A DNA stretch of 15,648 nt. Origin: Chloroflexi bacterium RBG_16_70_13. GTDB taxonomy: Bacteria > Chloroflexota > Limnocylindria > Limnocylindrales > CSP1-4. Under the pieces are notes generated by a model that had not been told where the DNA came from, ran no database searches, and saw only the letters and a list, made by a program, of their open reading frames with translations. The translations under genes were made by a program, and so were the position numbers. The DNA is taken from the NCBI GenBank assembly GCA_001795245.1, contig MGOD01000051.1, positions 43,577-59,224 on the forward strand. Reading direction: 5' to 3'. Positions 1 to 7,222 of this stretch are shown here, piece by piece. Every line of letters begins with the position of its first letter. Within the stretch, counting starts at the first letter, position 1.

Positions 1-596
1 GGCACCCCCGCCTCCTCGAATCGACCGATATCAGGCACCCAGCGCAGGGTCACCCCGATCGCCACGGCCGCGGCGGCCCAGAGGACGGATGCCGGGGCGA
101 AGCCGACCTCGTCGTACAGGCGACCGGCTGCGATCGAGGCGATCGCGAACCCGAGGCTGGCCAGGAGCCGGATCCGGGGATAGGCGGCGGGCGAGCCGGC
201 GAGCGCGTTGACGGCGAGCGCGTCGGACAGCGGGGCGAACGACGACTCGAAGCCGATGAAGATCACGACGAGGAGGCCGACGATGGGCGGCGGCACGTCG
301 AGGAGGAGGACGAGGATCGCGACAGCGGAGCCGGCAACACCGATGCGGAGGGCCGCCACCCGGCCAAGGACGACGTCACCGAGGTGACCCCAGACTGCGA
401 CCGCGAGGGTGAAGGCGACGGCCGAGATGGCCGTCACGAGGCCGACCCCGGCCGGATCGAAGCCCCGGCCGGCGAGGATGGCGGGGATGAACGGGTAGAC
501 GATCCCGATGATCGCCCCCACCAGCAGGAACAGGGCCCGGATGGCCGGCATCCCGGGATGGTAGCCGCGCCGCCGCGCCGCCGCCGTTTGGCCCAC
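1..596 (-). CDS. MFS transporter, N-terminal half (runs off left edge)
   Basis: The minus strand is open from about 596 to the window edge and encodes roughly 198 residues rich in hydrophobic helices, the first half of a major facilitator permease. After a short basic N-terminus come about six membrane segments. A motif-A-like loop (GHLGDVVLGR) follows the second, as in the MFS and MFS_1-like families. The C-terminal half and stop codon lie outside the window. The substrate cannot be inferred. The start is uncertain: the GTG at 594-596 adds an arginine-rich stretch (RRRGYHPG) ahead of the ATG at 549-551, and neither has a clear Shine-Dalgarno. I use the GTG because the extension has normal coding composition. 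The gene diverges from the EamA gene at 627, so the two may share control elements. Confidence 0.8.
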   Translation of the reverse strand, partial: MGQTAAARRRGYHPGMPAIRALFLLVGAIIGIVYPFIPAILAGRGFDPAGVGLVTAISAVAFTLAVAVWGHLGDVVLGRVAALRIGVAGSAVAILVLLLDVPPPIVGLLVVIFIGFESSFAPLSDALAVNALAGSPAAYPRIRLLASLGFAIASIAAGRLYDEVGFAPASVLWAAAAVAIGVTLRWVPDIGRFEEAGV

Positions 597-620
597 CTCG
601 ATAGGCCAATCACCTATCAT
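588..620. promoter_or_regulatory. Divergent control region with overlapping inverted repeats and a -10-like box
   Basis: This short spacer between divergent transporter genes is AT-richer than its surroundings. Two perfect 6-bp inverted repeats overlap: TTGGCC (588-593) with GGCCAA (604-609), and GATAGG (600-605) with CCTATC (613-618). On the plus strand TATCAT (615-620) fits the TANNNT form of a -10 element and ends 6 nt before the ATG at 627, the spacing expected for a leaderless transcript. No convincing -35 box is visible. The repeats could be an operator for a regulator encoded elsewhere. This is inference; 6-bp arms alone can arise by chance. Confidence 0.35.
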
Positions 621-626
621 CCGCGG

Positions 627-1559
627 ATGACGTCCCCCGCCGCCCGGCTCAACTGGGCCCTCTTCATCGCCCTCGGGCTGATGTGGGGCTCGTCCTACCT
701 CTTCATCAAGATCGGCATCGAGACGTTGCCGACGTTTACCCTCGTCGCCTTCCGGCTGGGGATCGGGCTCGCCTTCCTCGCCCTCGTCGTCGCCGTCGCC
801 CGCGAGCGGCTGCCGCGCGAGCCGAAGATGTACGGCCACCTCCTCGTCATGTCGGTCGTCAACATCGCCCTGCCATTCGCGCTCATCACGAGCGCCGAGC
901 AGTCGGTCGATTCGGCGCTCGCGGCGATCCTCAACGGGGCGGTCCCGCTGTTCGTGATCGTCATCGCGGCCCTCTTCCTCCACGACGAGCCGATCACCGT
1001 CAACCGCCTGTTCGGCCTCATCGTGGGCTACGCCGGTGTGATCCTCCTCGTTGCCCGGAGCCTCAGCGCGAGCGGCGTCGAGAGCTCCCTCGGCGGGCAG
1101 CTGGCGCTGATCGGTTCCGCGGTCTCCTATGCCATCGGCGCGGTCTACGCCCGGCGGAATGTCCGCGGCCTGCGGCCGATGATCCCGGCCCTCTTCCAGG
1201 TCGCCTTCGCCTTCGTCATCACGAGCGTCATCGCCCTCGCGACCGAGCGCCCGTTCGAGGTCGAGTGGACGGAGCGGTCGCTGTTCGCGATCGTCTGGCT
1301 CGGGCTCCTCGGCTCGGGCGTGGCCTACCTCGTGTTCTTCAGGCTGCTCCAGTCGTGGGGCGCGACCCGGACCTCGCTCGTCGCATACCTCCTGCCGATC
1401 GTCGGCATCGTCGCCGGCGCGCTCGTCCTCGACGAGGTCGTGGATGCCGGCGTCCTCGTCGGGACTGCGCTGATCATCGGCGGCGTGGCCCTCGTCAACA
1501 GCAAGTTCGGCCAGCGTCGGATCTTCGGGCGCACGCCGCCGGCGACGGAGGCCGGCTGA
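627..1559 (+). CDS. DMT-superfamily transporter, EamA family
   Basis: A 310-residue polytopic membrane protein with about ten predicted helices arranged as two EamA repeats (roughly residues 8-145 and 155-290). The first repeat starts with the family-typical GLMWGSSYLFIK. The second ends with LVAYLLPIVGIVAGALVLDE, matching the EamA pattern of a hydrophobic helix before an acidic LxExL-like site. The family exports or imports small metabolites such as amino acids; the substrate here is unknown. The ATG at 627 is chosen because the mature EamA N-terminus begins there. The frame is open further upstream, but that stretch lies over the divergent MFS gene. No Shine-Dalgarno precedes the start, but a -10-like box lies 6 nt before it, so translation may be leaderless. 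Confidence 0.9.
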   Translation: MTSPAARLNWALFIALGLMWGSSYLFIKIGIETLPTFTLVAFRLGIGLAFLALVVAVARERLPREPKMYGHLLVMSVVNIALPFALITSAEQSVDSALAAILNGAVPLFVIVIAALFLHDEPITVNRLFGLIVGYAGVILLVARSLSASGVESSLGGQLALIGSAVSYAIGAVYARRNVRGLRPMIPALFQVAFAFVITSVIALATERPFEVEWTERSLFAIVWLGLLGSGVAYLVFFRLLQSWGATRTSLVAYLLPIVGIVAGALVLDEVVDAGVLVGTALIIGGVALVNSKFGQRRIFGRTPPATEAG

Positions 1560-1615
1560 CCGAGCGTCGGAGGCAGCGCGAGGCCCGTCAGCCCGCCTCC
1601 CACGACTCCTCCCGC

Positions 1616-1681
1616 GTGGCCGGCCACTTCGTGACCTATGCCCCTAGCCCATTGCTGACGGCGCGCCGACGATCCGGATCG
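1616..1681. other. Spacer with two 12-bp perfect palindromes
   Basis: The 149-bp gap between the EamA gene and the FAD oxidoreductase gene contains two perfect 12-bp palindromes, GTGGCCGGCCAC (1616-1627) and CGATCCGGATCG (1670-1681). The first lies about 57 bp past the EamA stop. The second is 28 bp before the GTG start of the next gene, where a dimeric regulator could bind. No clear promoter hexamers or U-tract terminator are seen. Short GC palindromes are frequent in such DNA, so function is uncertain. Confidence 0.2.
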
Positions 1682-1697
1682 GATTCGCGGACACGGC

Positions 1698-1704
1698 GGG
1701 GAGG
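1698..1704 (+). promoter_or_regulatory. Ribosome binding site supporting the GTG start at 1709
   Basis: GGGGAGG lies 4 nt before the GTG at 1709-1711. It favours this start over in-frame GTG codons at 1760 and 1784, which would bring the start closer to the FAD-binding motif. Confidence 0.5.
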
Positions 1705-1708
1705 CGGT

Positions 1709-3121
1709 GTGATCGCGCGACGGGGCGAATCGAACGCGGGGGCGAGCGACGGGACGAGCGTGGCCGCGGACGATGCTGTCCTCGTGGACGGGTCGCGGAT
1801 CGCCGTCCTCGGCGGCGGCCCCGCGGGCTCGTTCTTCGCCTACTTCCTGCTCGACATGGCCGCCCGCGTCGACGTCCGGCTCGAGCTCGACATCTACGAG
1901 CCGCGGACGTTCGCCCAGCCGGGCCCGACCGGCTGCAACATGTGCGGCGGGATCGTCTCGGAGACTCTCGTCCAGAACCTCGCCGCCGACGGCGTCTTCC
2001 TCTCGGGCGAGGTGATCCAGCGCGGCATCGACTCCTACATGCTCCACACCGACGTCGGCAGCGTCAGGATCTCGACGCCGCACGCGGAGGCCCGAATCGG
2101 GGCGGTTCACCGGGGGGGTGGCCCGCGCGACGTGACCGAGCCGCGCTGGGAATCATTCGACGGCCACCTCCTCGCGAGGGCCCTGGGCGTCGGGGCGAAC
2201 CTCATCGGCTCGCGGGTCGAGGAGGTCGGCCTCGTCGACGGACGGCCGAGCATCCGAGTTCACGGCCAGGAGCCGCGGCGCTACGACCTCGCCGTCGTCG
2301 CGACCGGCGTCAACACCTCGCTCCTGAAGGCCCTCGAGGGGCTCGGCATCGGCTACCGGCGACCAAGCCTGACGAAGACGCTCATTCGCGAGTACCACGT
2401 CGGGGCCGAGGCGATCCGGACCTCGCTGGGGACCTCGATGCACGTCTTTCTCCTCAACATCCCGCGCCTCGAGTTCGCCGCCCTCATCCCCAAGGGCGAC
2501 TACGTCACGATGTGCCTGCTCGGGGAGGAGATCGACAACGCCCTCGGCGACGCCTTCGCCACCTCGAAGGAGGTGCGGGCCGTCATGCCGCCGGGCTGGG
2601 AGCCCGAGGCCCGGTCGTGCCAGTGCATCCCCCACATCAACGTCCGGGGCGTCGAGAAGCCGTACGCGGACCGGGTCGTGTTCATTGGCGACAGCGGCGT
2701 GACCCGCCTCTACAAGGACGGCATCGGGGCGGCCTACCGGACGGCCAAGGCCGCCGCGCGCACGGCCCTCTTCGAGGGCGTGTCGGAGGCCGCCTTCGGG
2801 CGATACTTCATGCCGGTCTGCCGTTCGATCCGAGGCGACAACCGGATCGGCGAGGTCGCCTTCCGGCTGACCAGGCTGGCCCAGCGCCTGCGAATCCTGC
2901 GGCGGGCCATCCTCGCGATCACGATCGAGGAGCAGGTCCGGGGTCGTCGTCCGCGTCTGAGCTCGATCCTGTGGGACATGTTCTCGGGGTCGGCGCCGTA
3001 CGGCGACATCTTCACCAGGATGGTCCACCCGGCCCTGCTGTGGCGAGGCCTGCTGGCCATGCCGGGCGCCCTCGTCGGGCGCACGGCGTCGACGCTGCAC
3101 GAACGGAGCACGGGAGGCTGA
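1709..3121 (+). CDS. FAD-dependent oxidoreductase, geranylgeranyl-reductase-like
   Basis: A 470-residue flavoprotein. The N-terminal Rossmann fold has the dinucleotide motif GGGPAG (residues 35-40) and an acidic residue in DIYEP about 25 residues later. Near the C-terminal third, the motif VVFIGDSGVTRLYKDGIG is the second FAD contact (GD box) of the geranylgeranyl reductase / p-hydroxybenzoate hydroxylase fold. Members reduce isoprenoid chains or modify other substrates; the substrate here is unknown. Two cysteine clusters stand out: C76-x-x-C79 in GCNMCGG just after the FAD domain, and C304-x-C306 in CQCIPH. They suggest redox or metal chemistry. The C-terminal ~100 residues are helical and basic. 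The N-terminal ~28 residues before the Rossmann strand look disordered, so a start at 1760 or 1784 is possible. The stop is followed two bases later by a cyclic-nucleotide-binding gene, clearly one operon. Confidence 0.85.
   Translation: MIARRGESNAGASDGTSVAADDAVLVDGSRIAVLGGGPAGSFFAYFLLDMAARVDVRLELDIYEPRTFAQPGPTGCNMCGGIVSETLVQNLAADGVFLSGEVIQRGIDSYMLHTDVGSVRISTPHAEARIGAVHRGGGPRDVTEPRWESFDGHLLARALGVGANLIGSRVEEVGLVDGRPSIRVHGQEPRRYDLAVVATGVNTSLLKALEGLGIGYRRPSLTKTLIREYHVGAEAIRTSLGTSMHVFLLNIPRLEFAALIPKGDYVTMCLLGEEIDNALGDAFATSKEVRAVMPPGWEPEARSCQCIPHINVRGVEKPYADRVVFIGDSGVTRLYKDGIGAAYRTAKAAARTALFEGVSEAAFGRYFMPVCRSIRGDNRIGEVAFRLTRLAQRLRILRRAILAITIEEQVRGRRPRLSSILWDMFSGSAPYGDIFTRMVHPALLWRGLLAMPGALVGRTASTLHERSTGG
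3112..3117 (+). promoter_or_regulatory. Ribosome binding site for the GTG start at 3124
   Basis: GGGAGG sits inside the last codons of the upstream gene, 6 nt before the GTG at 3124-3126. It fixes that weak start codon and indicates translation within the same operon. Confidence 0.6.
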
Positions 3122-3123
3122 CG

Positions 3124-3522
3124 GTGGACGGAACGGCGGTCCTCGGCCGCATCTATGCCGATGGCGAGACGGTGGCGCGCCAGGGCGACGTCGGCGACTG
3201 CATGTATGTCGTCCAGGACGGCGAGGTCGAGATCGTCGCCGAGCACGACGGCCACGAGACCGTCCTCCGCTCGGCCGGTCGCAACGAGATCCTCGGCGAG
3301 ATGGCGATCTTCGAGCACCGGCCAAGGTCGGCGACAATCCGGGCCAGGGGCACGGCCAGGATCCTGACCCTCGACAAGCGCAACTTCCTGAGGCGGATCA
3401 ACGAGGACCCGTCGCTGGCGTTCCGCATGATCGAGACGATGTCCCACCGGGTGCGGGATCTCAGCGCCGAGGTCGTCGAGCTCGAGGAGCGGCTGCGAGC
3501 CGCGGGCGCGCTGGTCCGCTAA
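3124..3522 (+). CDS. Stand-alone cyclic nucleotide-binding domain protein
   Basis: A 132-residue protein that is almost entirely one cNMP-binding (Crp-type) beta-roll. The phosphate-binding cassette is intact: GEMAIFEHRPRSATI, with G58, E59 and R68, the residues that contact the cyclic phosphate in CAP and PKA. Upstream, GDVGDCMYVVQDGEVEI is the usual beta-roll core. A C-terminal helix from about residue 96 continues into a leucine/glutamate-rich stretch (VVELEERLRAAG) that could form a coiled coil for dimerisation. There is no helix-turn-helix, so it is not a Crp/Fnr transcription factor. It starts two bases after the FAD oxidoreductase stop, so it may sense cAMP, cGMP or a related ligand for that enzyme or bind it directly. 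That partnership is inferred from the operon only. Confidence 0.88.
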   Translation: MDGTAVLGRIYADGETVARQGDVGDCMYVVQDGEVEIVAEHDGHETVLRSAGRNEILGEMAIFEHRPRSATIRARGTARILTLDKRNFLRRINEDPSLAFRMIETMSHRVRDLSAEVVELEERLRAAGALVR

Positions 3523-3568
3523 CGGTCAGGAGGGGAGCTCGCCGCGCCTCGGGCGTCGACCCCGGCCG

Positions 3569-4465
3569 TCAGCCGGCGACGCCGAGGAGCACCGCCCCGA
3601 GCACGACGAGCGCCGCCGCAGCGATCCGGGTCATCGCTTCGCGCCGGCCGCTCGATTCCCCGAGCCGGGCGGCGCCCCAGGCCGCGGCGATGACGATCCC
3701 CGATTCGCGGAGCGGCGCGACCGCCGCCAGCGGCGCGAGCGAGTACGCGAACAGGATCAGCAGGTAGGCGGTCAGGGACAGGACGCCAGCCGTGCCGTCC
3801 CGCCAGGCGGAGGTCGGCCGACCGTTCGGCTCGGGCGTCGAGAGAACGCCCGTCCGGCGGCCGACGACGACCACCGCCGCGAGGATCGCGGTCGCGAAGA
3901 TGGCGAGCGCGGCGCCGTACAGCCACGGGGCCACGAGCCGGACGCCCACTCGATCGACCGCCGAATAGGCGGCGATGGAGGCGCCGGTCGCGAGGGCGAA
4001 CCCGATCGCCCCTCGATGCTGCCGGCCGGCGGCCTGCAGCGCTCGCCACGGCCGGGCGACGAGCAGGATCCCGGCGACGAGGCAGCCGACCCCGATCGAT
4101 GCCGGCAGACCGAGCGTCTCCCCGAGCACGAGGACCCCGATCCCGATCGCCAGCAGCGGCGCGGTCCCCCGCGCGATCGGATAGACGAGCGACAGGTCAC
4201 CCCGGGCATAGGCCGCCGAGAGGCACAGGAAGTAGGCGGCTTCCAGGACGCCCGAACCGAGAGCGAGCGCGAGTCCCGCCGGTTCGATGGGCGGTCGGCC
4301 GTTCAGGAACCAGGCGACGACCGCCAACGGCACGAGGACCGCGGTGCCGATCGCCTGGAGCCGGACGGCCGTCCGGAGCGGGTCGCCCGAGGTCTTGAGG
4401 AGGACGTTCCAGGCGGCATGGAGGACGGCCGCGACGATGACGAGGACGAGGGCGAGGACCGGCAC
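3569..4465 (-). CDS. DMT-superfamily transporter, EamA family (second)
   Basis: A 298-residue membrane protein with about ten helices in two EamA repeats (roughly residues 2-138 and 150-296). Family-type features include the N-terminal AAVLHAAWNVLLK, the AAYARGDLSLVYPIARG segment after helix 4, and PLRESGIVIAAAWGAARLGE in the second repeat, where the position normally occupied by a conserved proline/acidic pair is retained. It is distinct in sequence from the EamA protein at 627-1559 and closer to the small group annotated simply as EamA/RhaT-like; the substrate is unknown. It follows the ABC permease gene by 41 bp on the same strand and may be the last gene of that transcription unit. It converges on the cNMP-binding gene with only 46 bp between stops. 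Confidence 0.88.
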   Translation of the reverse strand: MPVLALVLVIVAAVLHAAWNVLLKTSGDPLRTAVRLQAIGTAVLVPLAVVAWFLNGRPPIEPAGLALALGSGVLEAAYFLCLSAAYARGDLSLVYPIARGTAPLLAIGIGVLVLGETLGLPASIGVGCLVAGILLVARPWRALQAAGRQHRGAIGFALATGASIAAYSAVDRVGVRLVAPWLYGAALAIFATAILAAVVVVGRRTGVLSTPEPNGRPTSAWRDGTAGVLSLTAYLLILFAYSLAPLAAVAPLRESGIVIAAAWGAARLGESSGRREAMTRIAAAALVVLGAVLLGVAG

Positions 4466-4506
4466 CGCGGCAGTCTAGCCGCGGCGGCGACCGAGGCGAG
4501 CGACCC

Positions 4507-6195
4507 TCAGCGACCGATGTCGCGCCGGCGCATGCCGGCGGCACAGAGGATCACGCCGCCGACGGCGATCGCTCCCAGGAGGAGCATCCCGGCCTCGTCG
4601 TACTCGCCGATCATCGGCCGCCCGAGGTGCCGGTTGAGGGCGATGTCGAGGATCTCCGACGGCCACTCGAGGATCGTCCCGACGAGGTCCCAGAGATAGA
4701 AGCCGAGGCCGAGGATGAGCGTGACCGGCCCGGCCAGCGACGGCCGGACGAGGCCACCCACGGCGAGCCCGATCCCGGCCAGGGCCATCCCGTACAGGCC
4801 CAGGACCGCGACGCCGATGACGGGCCGGAGCGGGTCGTCGCCCTGGATCATCGTCCCGGCGGCAAGGGCGACGGCGAGGACCGCGACCGTGATGGCGATG
4901 GCCGCCTGCACGGAGGCCGCGCTCCGGAGCGCCCAGGCCGCTCGTCCGATCGGCGTGCCCAGGACCACCTCGAGGCGGCGCTCGCCCTCGTCCGAGGCCC
5001 AGCCACCGACAAAGAACGCGGCCGCCAGGCCGAGGATGATGATCCCCTCCTGGAAGAAGGCGAGCTGCAGGAACCCGCCGGTCGAGAGGATGTCCGCGTC
5101 GGGGAATATCCGCTGGACCATCTCGACCATCTGGGGAATCTGCGCGATCGCGGCCACGAACTCGTCCGACGACGAGCCGATGACGAGGCCGAAGAGTCCG
5201 AGCAGCGCGCCCCACGAGAGGGCCGCCGGGAACCGCTCCCCCAGACCCCGGCTGAACGGCCCCAGGACCCACAGTCGGACCCTCGGCACCGGGAGCCGAT
5301 TCCCGCTCGGGACGAGGAGGTCGCGCCGGGCGAAGACCTCGATGCCGACGAGGAGAAGCGCTCCGACGATCGCCGCCAACAGACCGACCGACGGCCAGTC
5401 CCAGGCGCCCGCGAGGGGTCGATGGGCCGCGGTCATGTGGAAGTACGAGGCGCCCTCGACCGATCGGAAGACGGACACCGTCGAGGCGTACGAGGAGACG
5501 ACGAAGCCGCCGAACAGGACGAGCGCCCCGACCCCGACCGCGCCGCCGCGGCCGAGGAAGGGGGCCACCGCGAAGGCCGCGGCCCCGGGTGCCAGGACCA
5601 TCAGGTAGAGGAGGACCATGTGGCCGGCGACGGCGCCCGCCGAGACCTCGTCCCCGGGCAGGCTCGCGAAGGCGTTCGCGGCGACGTAGGTCCAGACGCC
5701 GAGGATCAGGATCGTCACCGCCACGGCGACGAGGTACGCGCCGACCTTCTCGAGGGCCAGGCGCCGGCGGGCCACCGGCGTCGAGGCCACGACGTCGAGG
5801 CTCCCCCGCGCCAGCTCGCCGGCGAGCGTCCCCGAGAGGGCCACGATCGACCAGATGCCGTACATGACCGGCAGGATGTTGAGGATCCGCCAGGAGATGA
5901 AGCCGCCGAGCCGCTCGATCCCGATCGGCTCGCCGAGCATGCCCTGGAAGACGGCCGGCAGGGCCGACAGCTGGGCGGCCATGAGCGCCCGCTTCGCCGC
6001 GGTGTCGAACTCGGCGACGATCTGGCTCGTCGTCAGGACGACGATGACGGCAAAGAGGATCCCGAGGGCGAGCGCCGTCCCTCGGCTGTCGCGAACGGCC
6101 TTGCCGAAGACCGAGCCCAGGCCCATGAGACGGGCCCGGGTCGAGGGCCGGTGGATGGTGGCGCCCGAAGGTGCGGTCGTGACGGTCGCGGACAC
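4507..6195 (-). CDS. ABC-2-type transporter permease, fused two-half (about 12 TM)
   Basis: A 562-residue polytopic membrane protein with two similar halves of about six helices each (roughly residues 30-290 and 310-555). Each half has a long helix near its start and a conserved amphipathic segment (GELARGSLDVVASTPVARRRL in the first, ASDEGERRLEVVLGTPIGRAAW in the second). This arrangement resembles the double-length permeases of antibiotic or lipid exporters such as the tetronasin transporter type. The GTG at 6193-6195 follows the ATPase stop by 15 bp, indicating co-transcription. An alternative ATG at 6124-6126 would remove 23 mostly polar N-terminal residues; neither start has a strong ribosome site. 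The substrate is unknown; drug or lipid export is an inference from the family. Confidence 0.88.
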   Translation of the reverse strand: MSATVTTAPSGATIHRPSTRARLMGLGSVFGKAVRDSRGTALALGILFAVIVVLTTSQIVAEFDTAAKRALMAAQLSALPAVFQGMLGEPIGIERLGGFISWRILNILPVMYGIWSIVALSGTLAGELARGSLDVVASTPVARRRLALEKVGAYLVAVAVTILILGVWTYVAANAFASLPGDEVSAGAVAGHMVLLYLMVLAPGAAAFAVAPFLGRGGAVGVGALVLFGGFVVSSYASTVSVFRSVEGASYFHMTAAHRPLAGAWDWPSVGLLAAIVGALLLVGIEVFARRDLLVPSGNRLPVPRVRLWVLGPFSRGLGERFPAALSWGALLGLFGLVIGSSSDEFVAAIAQIPQMVEMVQRIFPDADILSTGGFLQLAFFQEGIIILGLAAAFFVGGWASDEGERRLEVVLGTPIGRAAWALRSAASVQAAIAITVAVLAVALAAGTMIQGDDPLRPVIGVAVLGLYGMALAGIGLAVGGLVRPSLAGPVTLILGLGFYLWDLVGTILEWPSEILDIALNRHLGRPMIGEYDEAGMLLLGAIAVGGVILCAAGMRRRDIGR

Positions 6196-6210
6196 GGATC
6201 CGATCCGCGC

Positions 6211-7146
6211 TCAGAGGCCCGCGGCCGGCTCGACCGGCGACGCGGACGCGGCCGCCCGGCCGCTCGTCTCGTACTCGGCCAGGAAGACCTCCTCGAGCGT
6301 CGGCTCGCGGCTGACGAAGTCGACGAGGTCGCGCTGCGCGGCCAGTCGGACGACCGGGGCGATCGGGCCGGTCACGAGCATCCGGACCATGCGGCCCTCC
6401 TGGACGAGGTTGGTCACCCCCGGCACGTCGGCGAAGAGCGCCATCGGGACCGCCTCGCCGAACCGCAGCTCGACCTCGTGGGCCGCCATCTCGCGGAGGG
6501 CCCCGACGGTGTCGAGCCGGACGATCCGGCCCGCCCGGATGATCGCCACGCGATCGCAGGTCCGCTCGACCTCGCTGATGATGTGGGACGACAGGAACGT
6601 CGTCCGGCCCTCCTCCTTCGCCTCGAACAGGATCTCGTTGAACGTCTGCTGGACGAGTGGGTCGAGTCCGGCCGTCGGCTCGTCGAGGATGAGCAGGTCG
6701 GGCCGGTGCTGGAGGGCGCAGATGAGGCCGACCTTCTGCTTATTGCCCTTCGAGTACTCGCTGAAGCGGCGCGACGGGTCCAGGTCGAGCCGCTCGATGA
6801 GCCTCTTGCTGTAGGCCCTGTCGAGGCCGCCGCGGAGGTTCGCGAAGTACTCGATCGTCTCGCTCCCGGTCAGCCGGTCGTAGAGGGTGAACTCGCCCGG
6901 CAGGTAGCCGATCCGGCGATGGATCGCGACCGGGTCGCCCGACGAGAGGACGCCGAAGACGCGGGCCGTGCCCGAGGTCGGACGGATGAGGTCGAGCAGG
7001 ATCCGGATCGTGGTCGTCTTGCCGGCCCCGTTCGGGCCCAGGAAGCCGAAGACCTCGCCCTCGCGGACCTCGAGGTCGACCTCGGTGATCCCCCGGTGGA
7101 TCCCGTAGCGCTTCGTCAGGCGCTCGGCCTGGATGATCGGCGGCAT
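6211..7146 (-). CDS. ABC transporter ATP-binding protein
   Basis: A 311-residue nucleotide-binding subunit that powers the permease encoded just downstream. Walker A is GPNGAGKT (37-44), Walker B LLILDEP ends at about residue 157, and the switch histidine is H188 in SSHII. The signature motif is the variant YSKGNKQK (131-138) instead of LSGGQ, a known variant in ABC-2 exporters. The position usually holding the Q-loop glutamine reads YLPGEF, so no glutamine is visible. The last ~90 residues form the C-terminal domain typical of drug-export ATPases, ending with EPTLEEVFLAEY and a low-complexity alanine-rich tail. The ATG at 7146 is preceded by a strong AAGGAGGG. Transport of a hydrophobic compound or lipid is likely by family; the exact cargo is not determinable. 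Confidence 0.93.
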   Translation of the reverse strand: MPPIIQAERLTKRYGIHRGITEVDLEVREGEVFGFLGPNGAGKTTTIRILLDLIRPTSGTARVFGVLSSGDPVAIHRRIGYLPGEFTLYDRLTGSETIEYFANLRGGLDRAYSKRLIERLDLDPSRRFSEYSKGNKQKVGLICALQHRPDLLILDEPTAGLDPLVQQTFNEILFEAKEEGRTTFLSSHIISEVERTCDRVAIIRAGRIVRLDTVGALREMAAHEVELRFGEAVPMALFADVPGVTNLVQEGRMVRMLVTGPIAPVVRLAAQRDLVDFVSREPTLEEVFLAEYETSGRAAASASPVEPAAGL

Positions 7147-7149
7147 CGG

Positions 7150-7157
7150 CCCTCCTT
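7150..7157 (-). promoter_or_regulatory. Strong ribosome binding site for the ABC ATPase
   Basis: On the minus strand AAGGAGGG ends 3 nt before the ATG at 7144-7146. It is one of the few canonical Shine-Dalgarno sites in the window and sets this start. The 76-bp gap to the upstream ALDH gene on the same strand could hold a promoter, but no clear hexamers are visible. Confidence 0.7.
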
Positions 7158-7222
7158 CTTGGATGCCCGATACGGTAGCCCGAATGGGCGAGGAGGTCCG
7201 GGCCGGGCGCAGCGATCGGCGG

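Noticed and set aside
384..626. Upstream extension of the EamA frame
   Set aside because: It lies over the divergent MFS gene, is charged and low-complexity, and the EamA fold begins right at the ATG at 627.
683..1708. Upstream extension of the FAD oxidoreductase frame
   Set aside because: It overlaps the EamA gene out of frame and is Arg/Pro-rich without motifs. GGGGAGG before the GTG at 1709 gives a better start.
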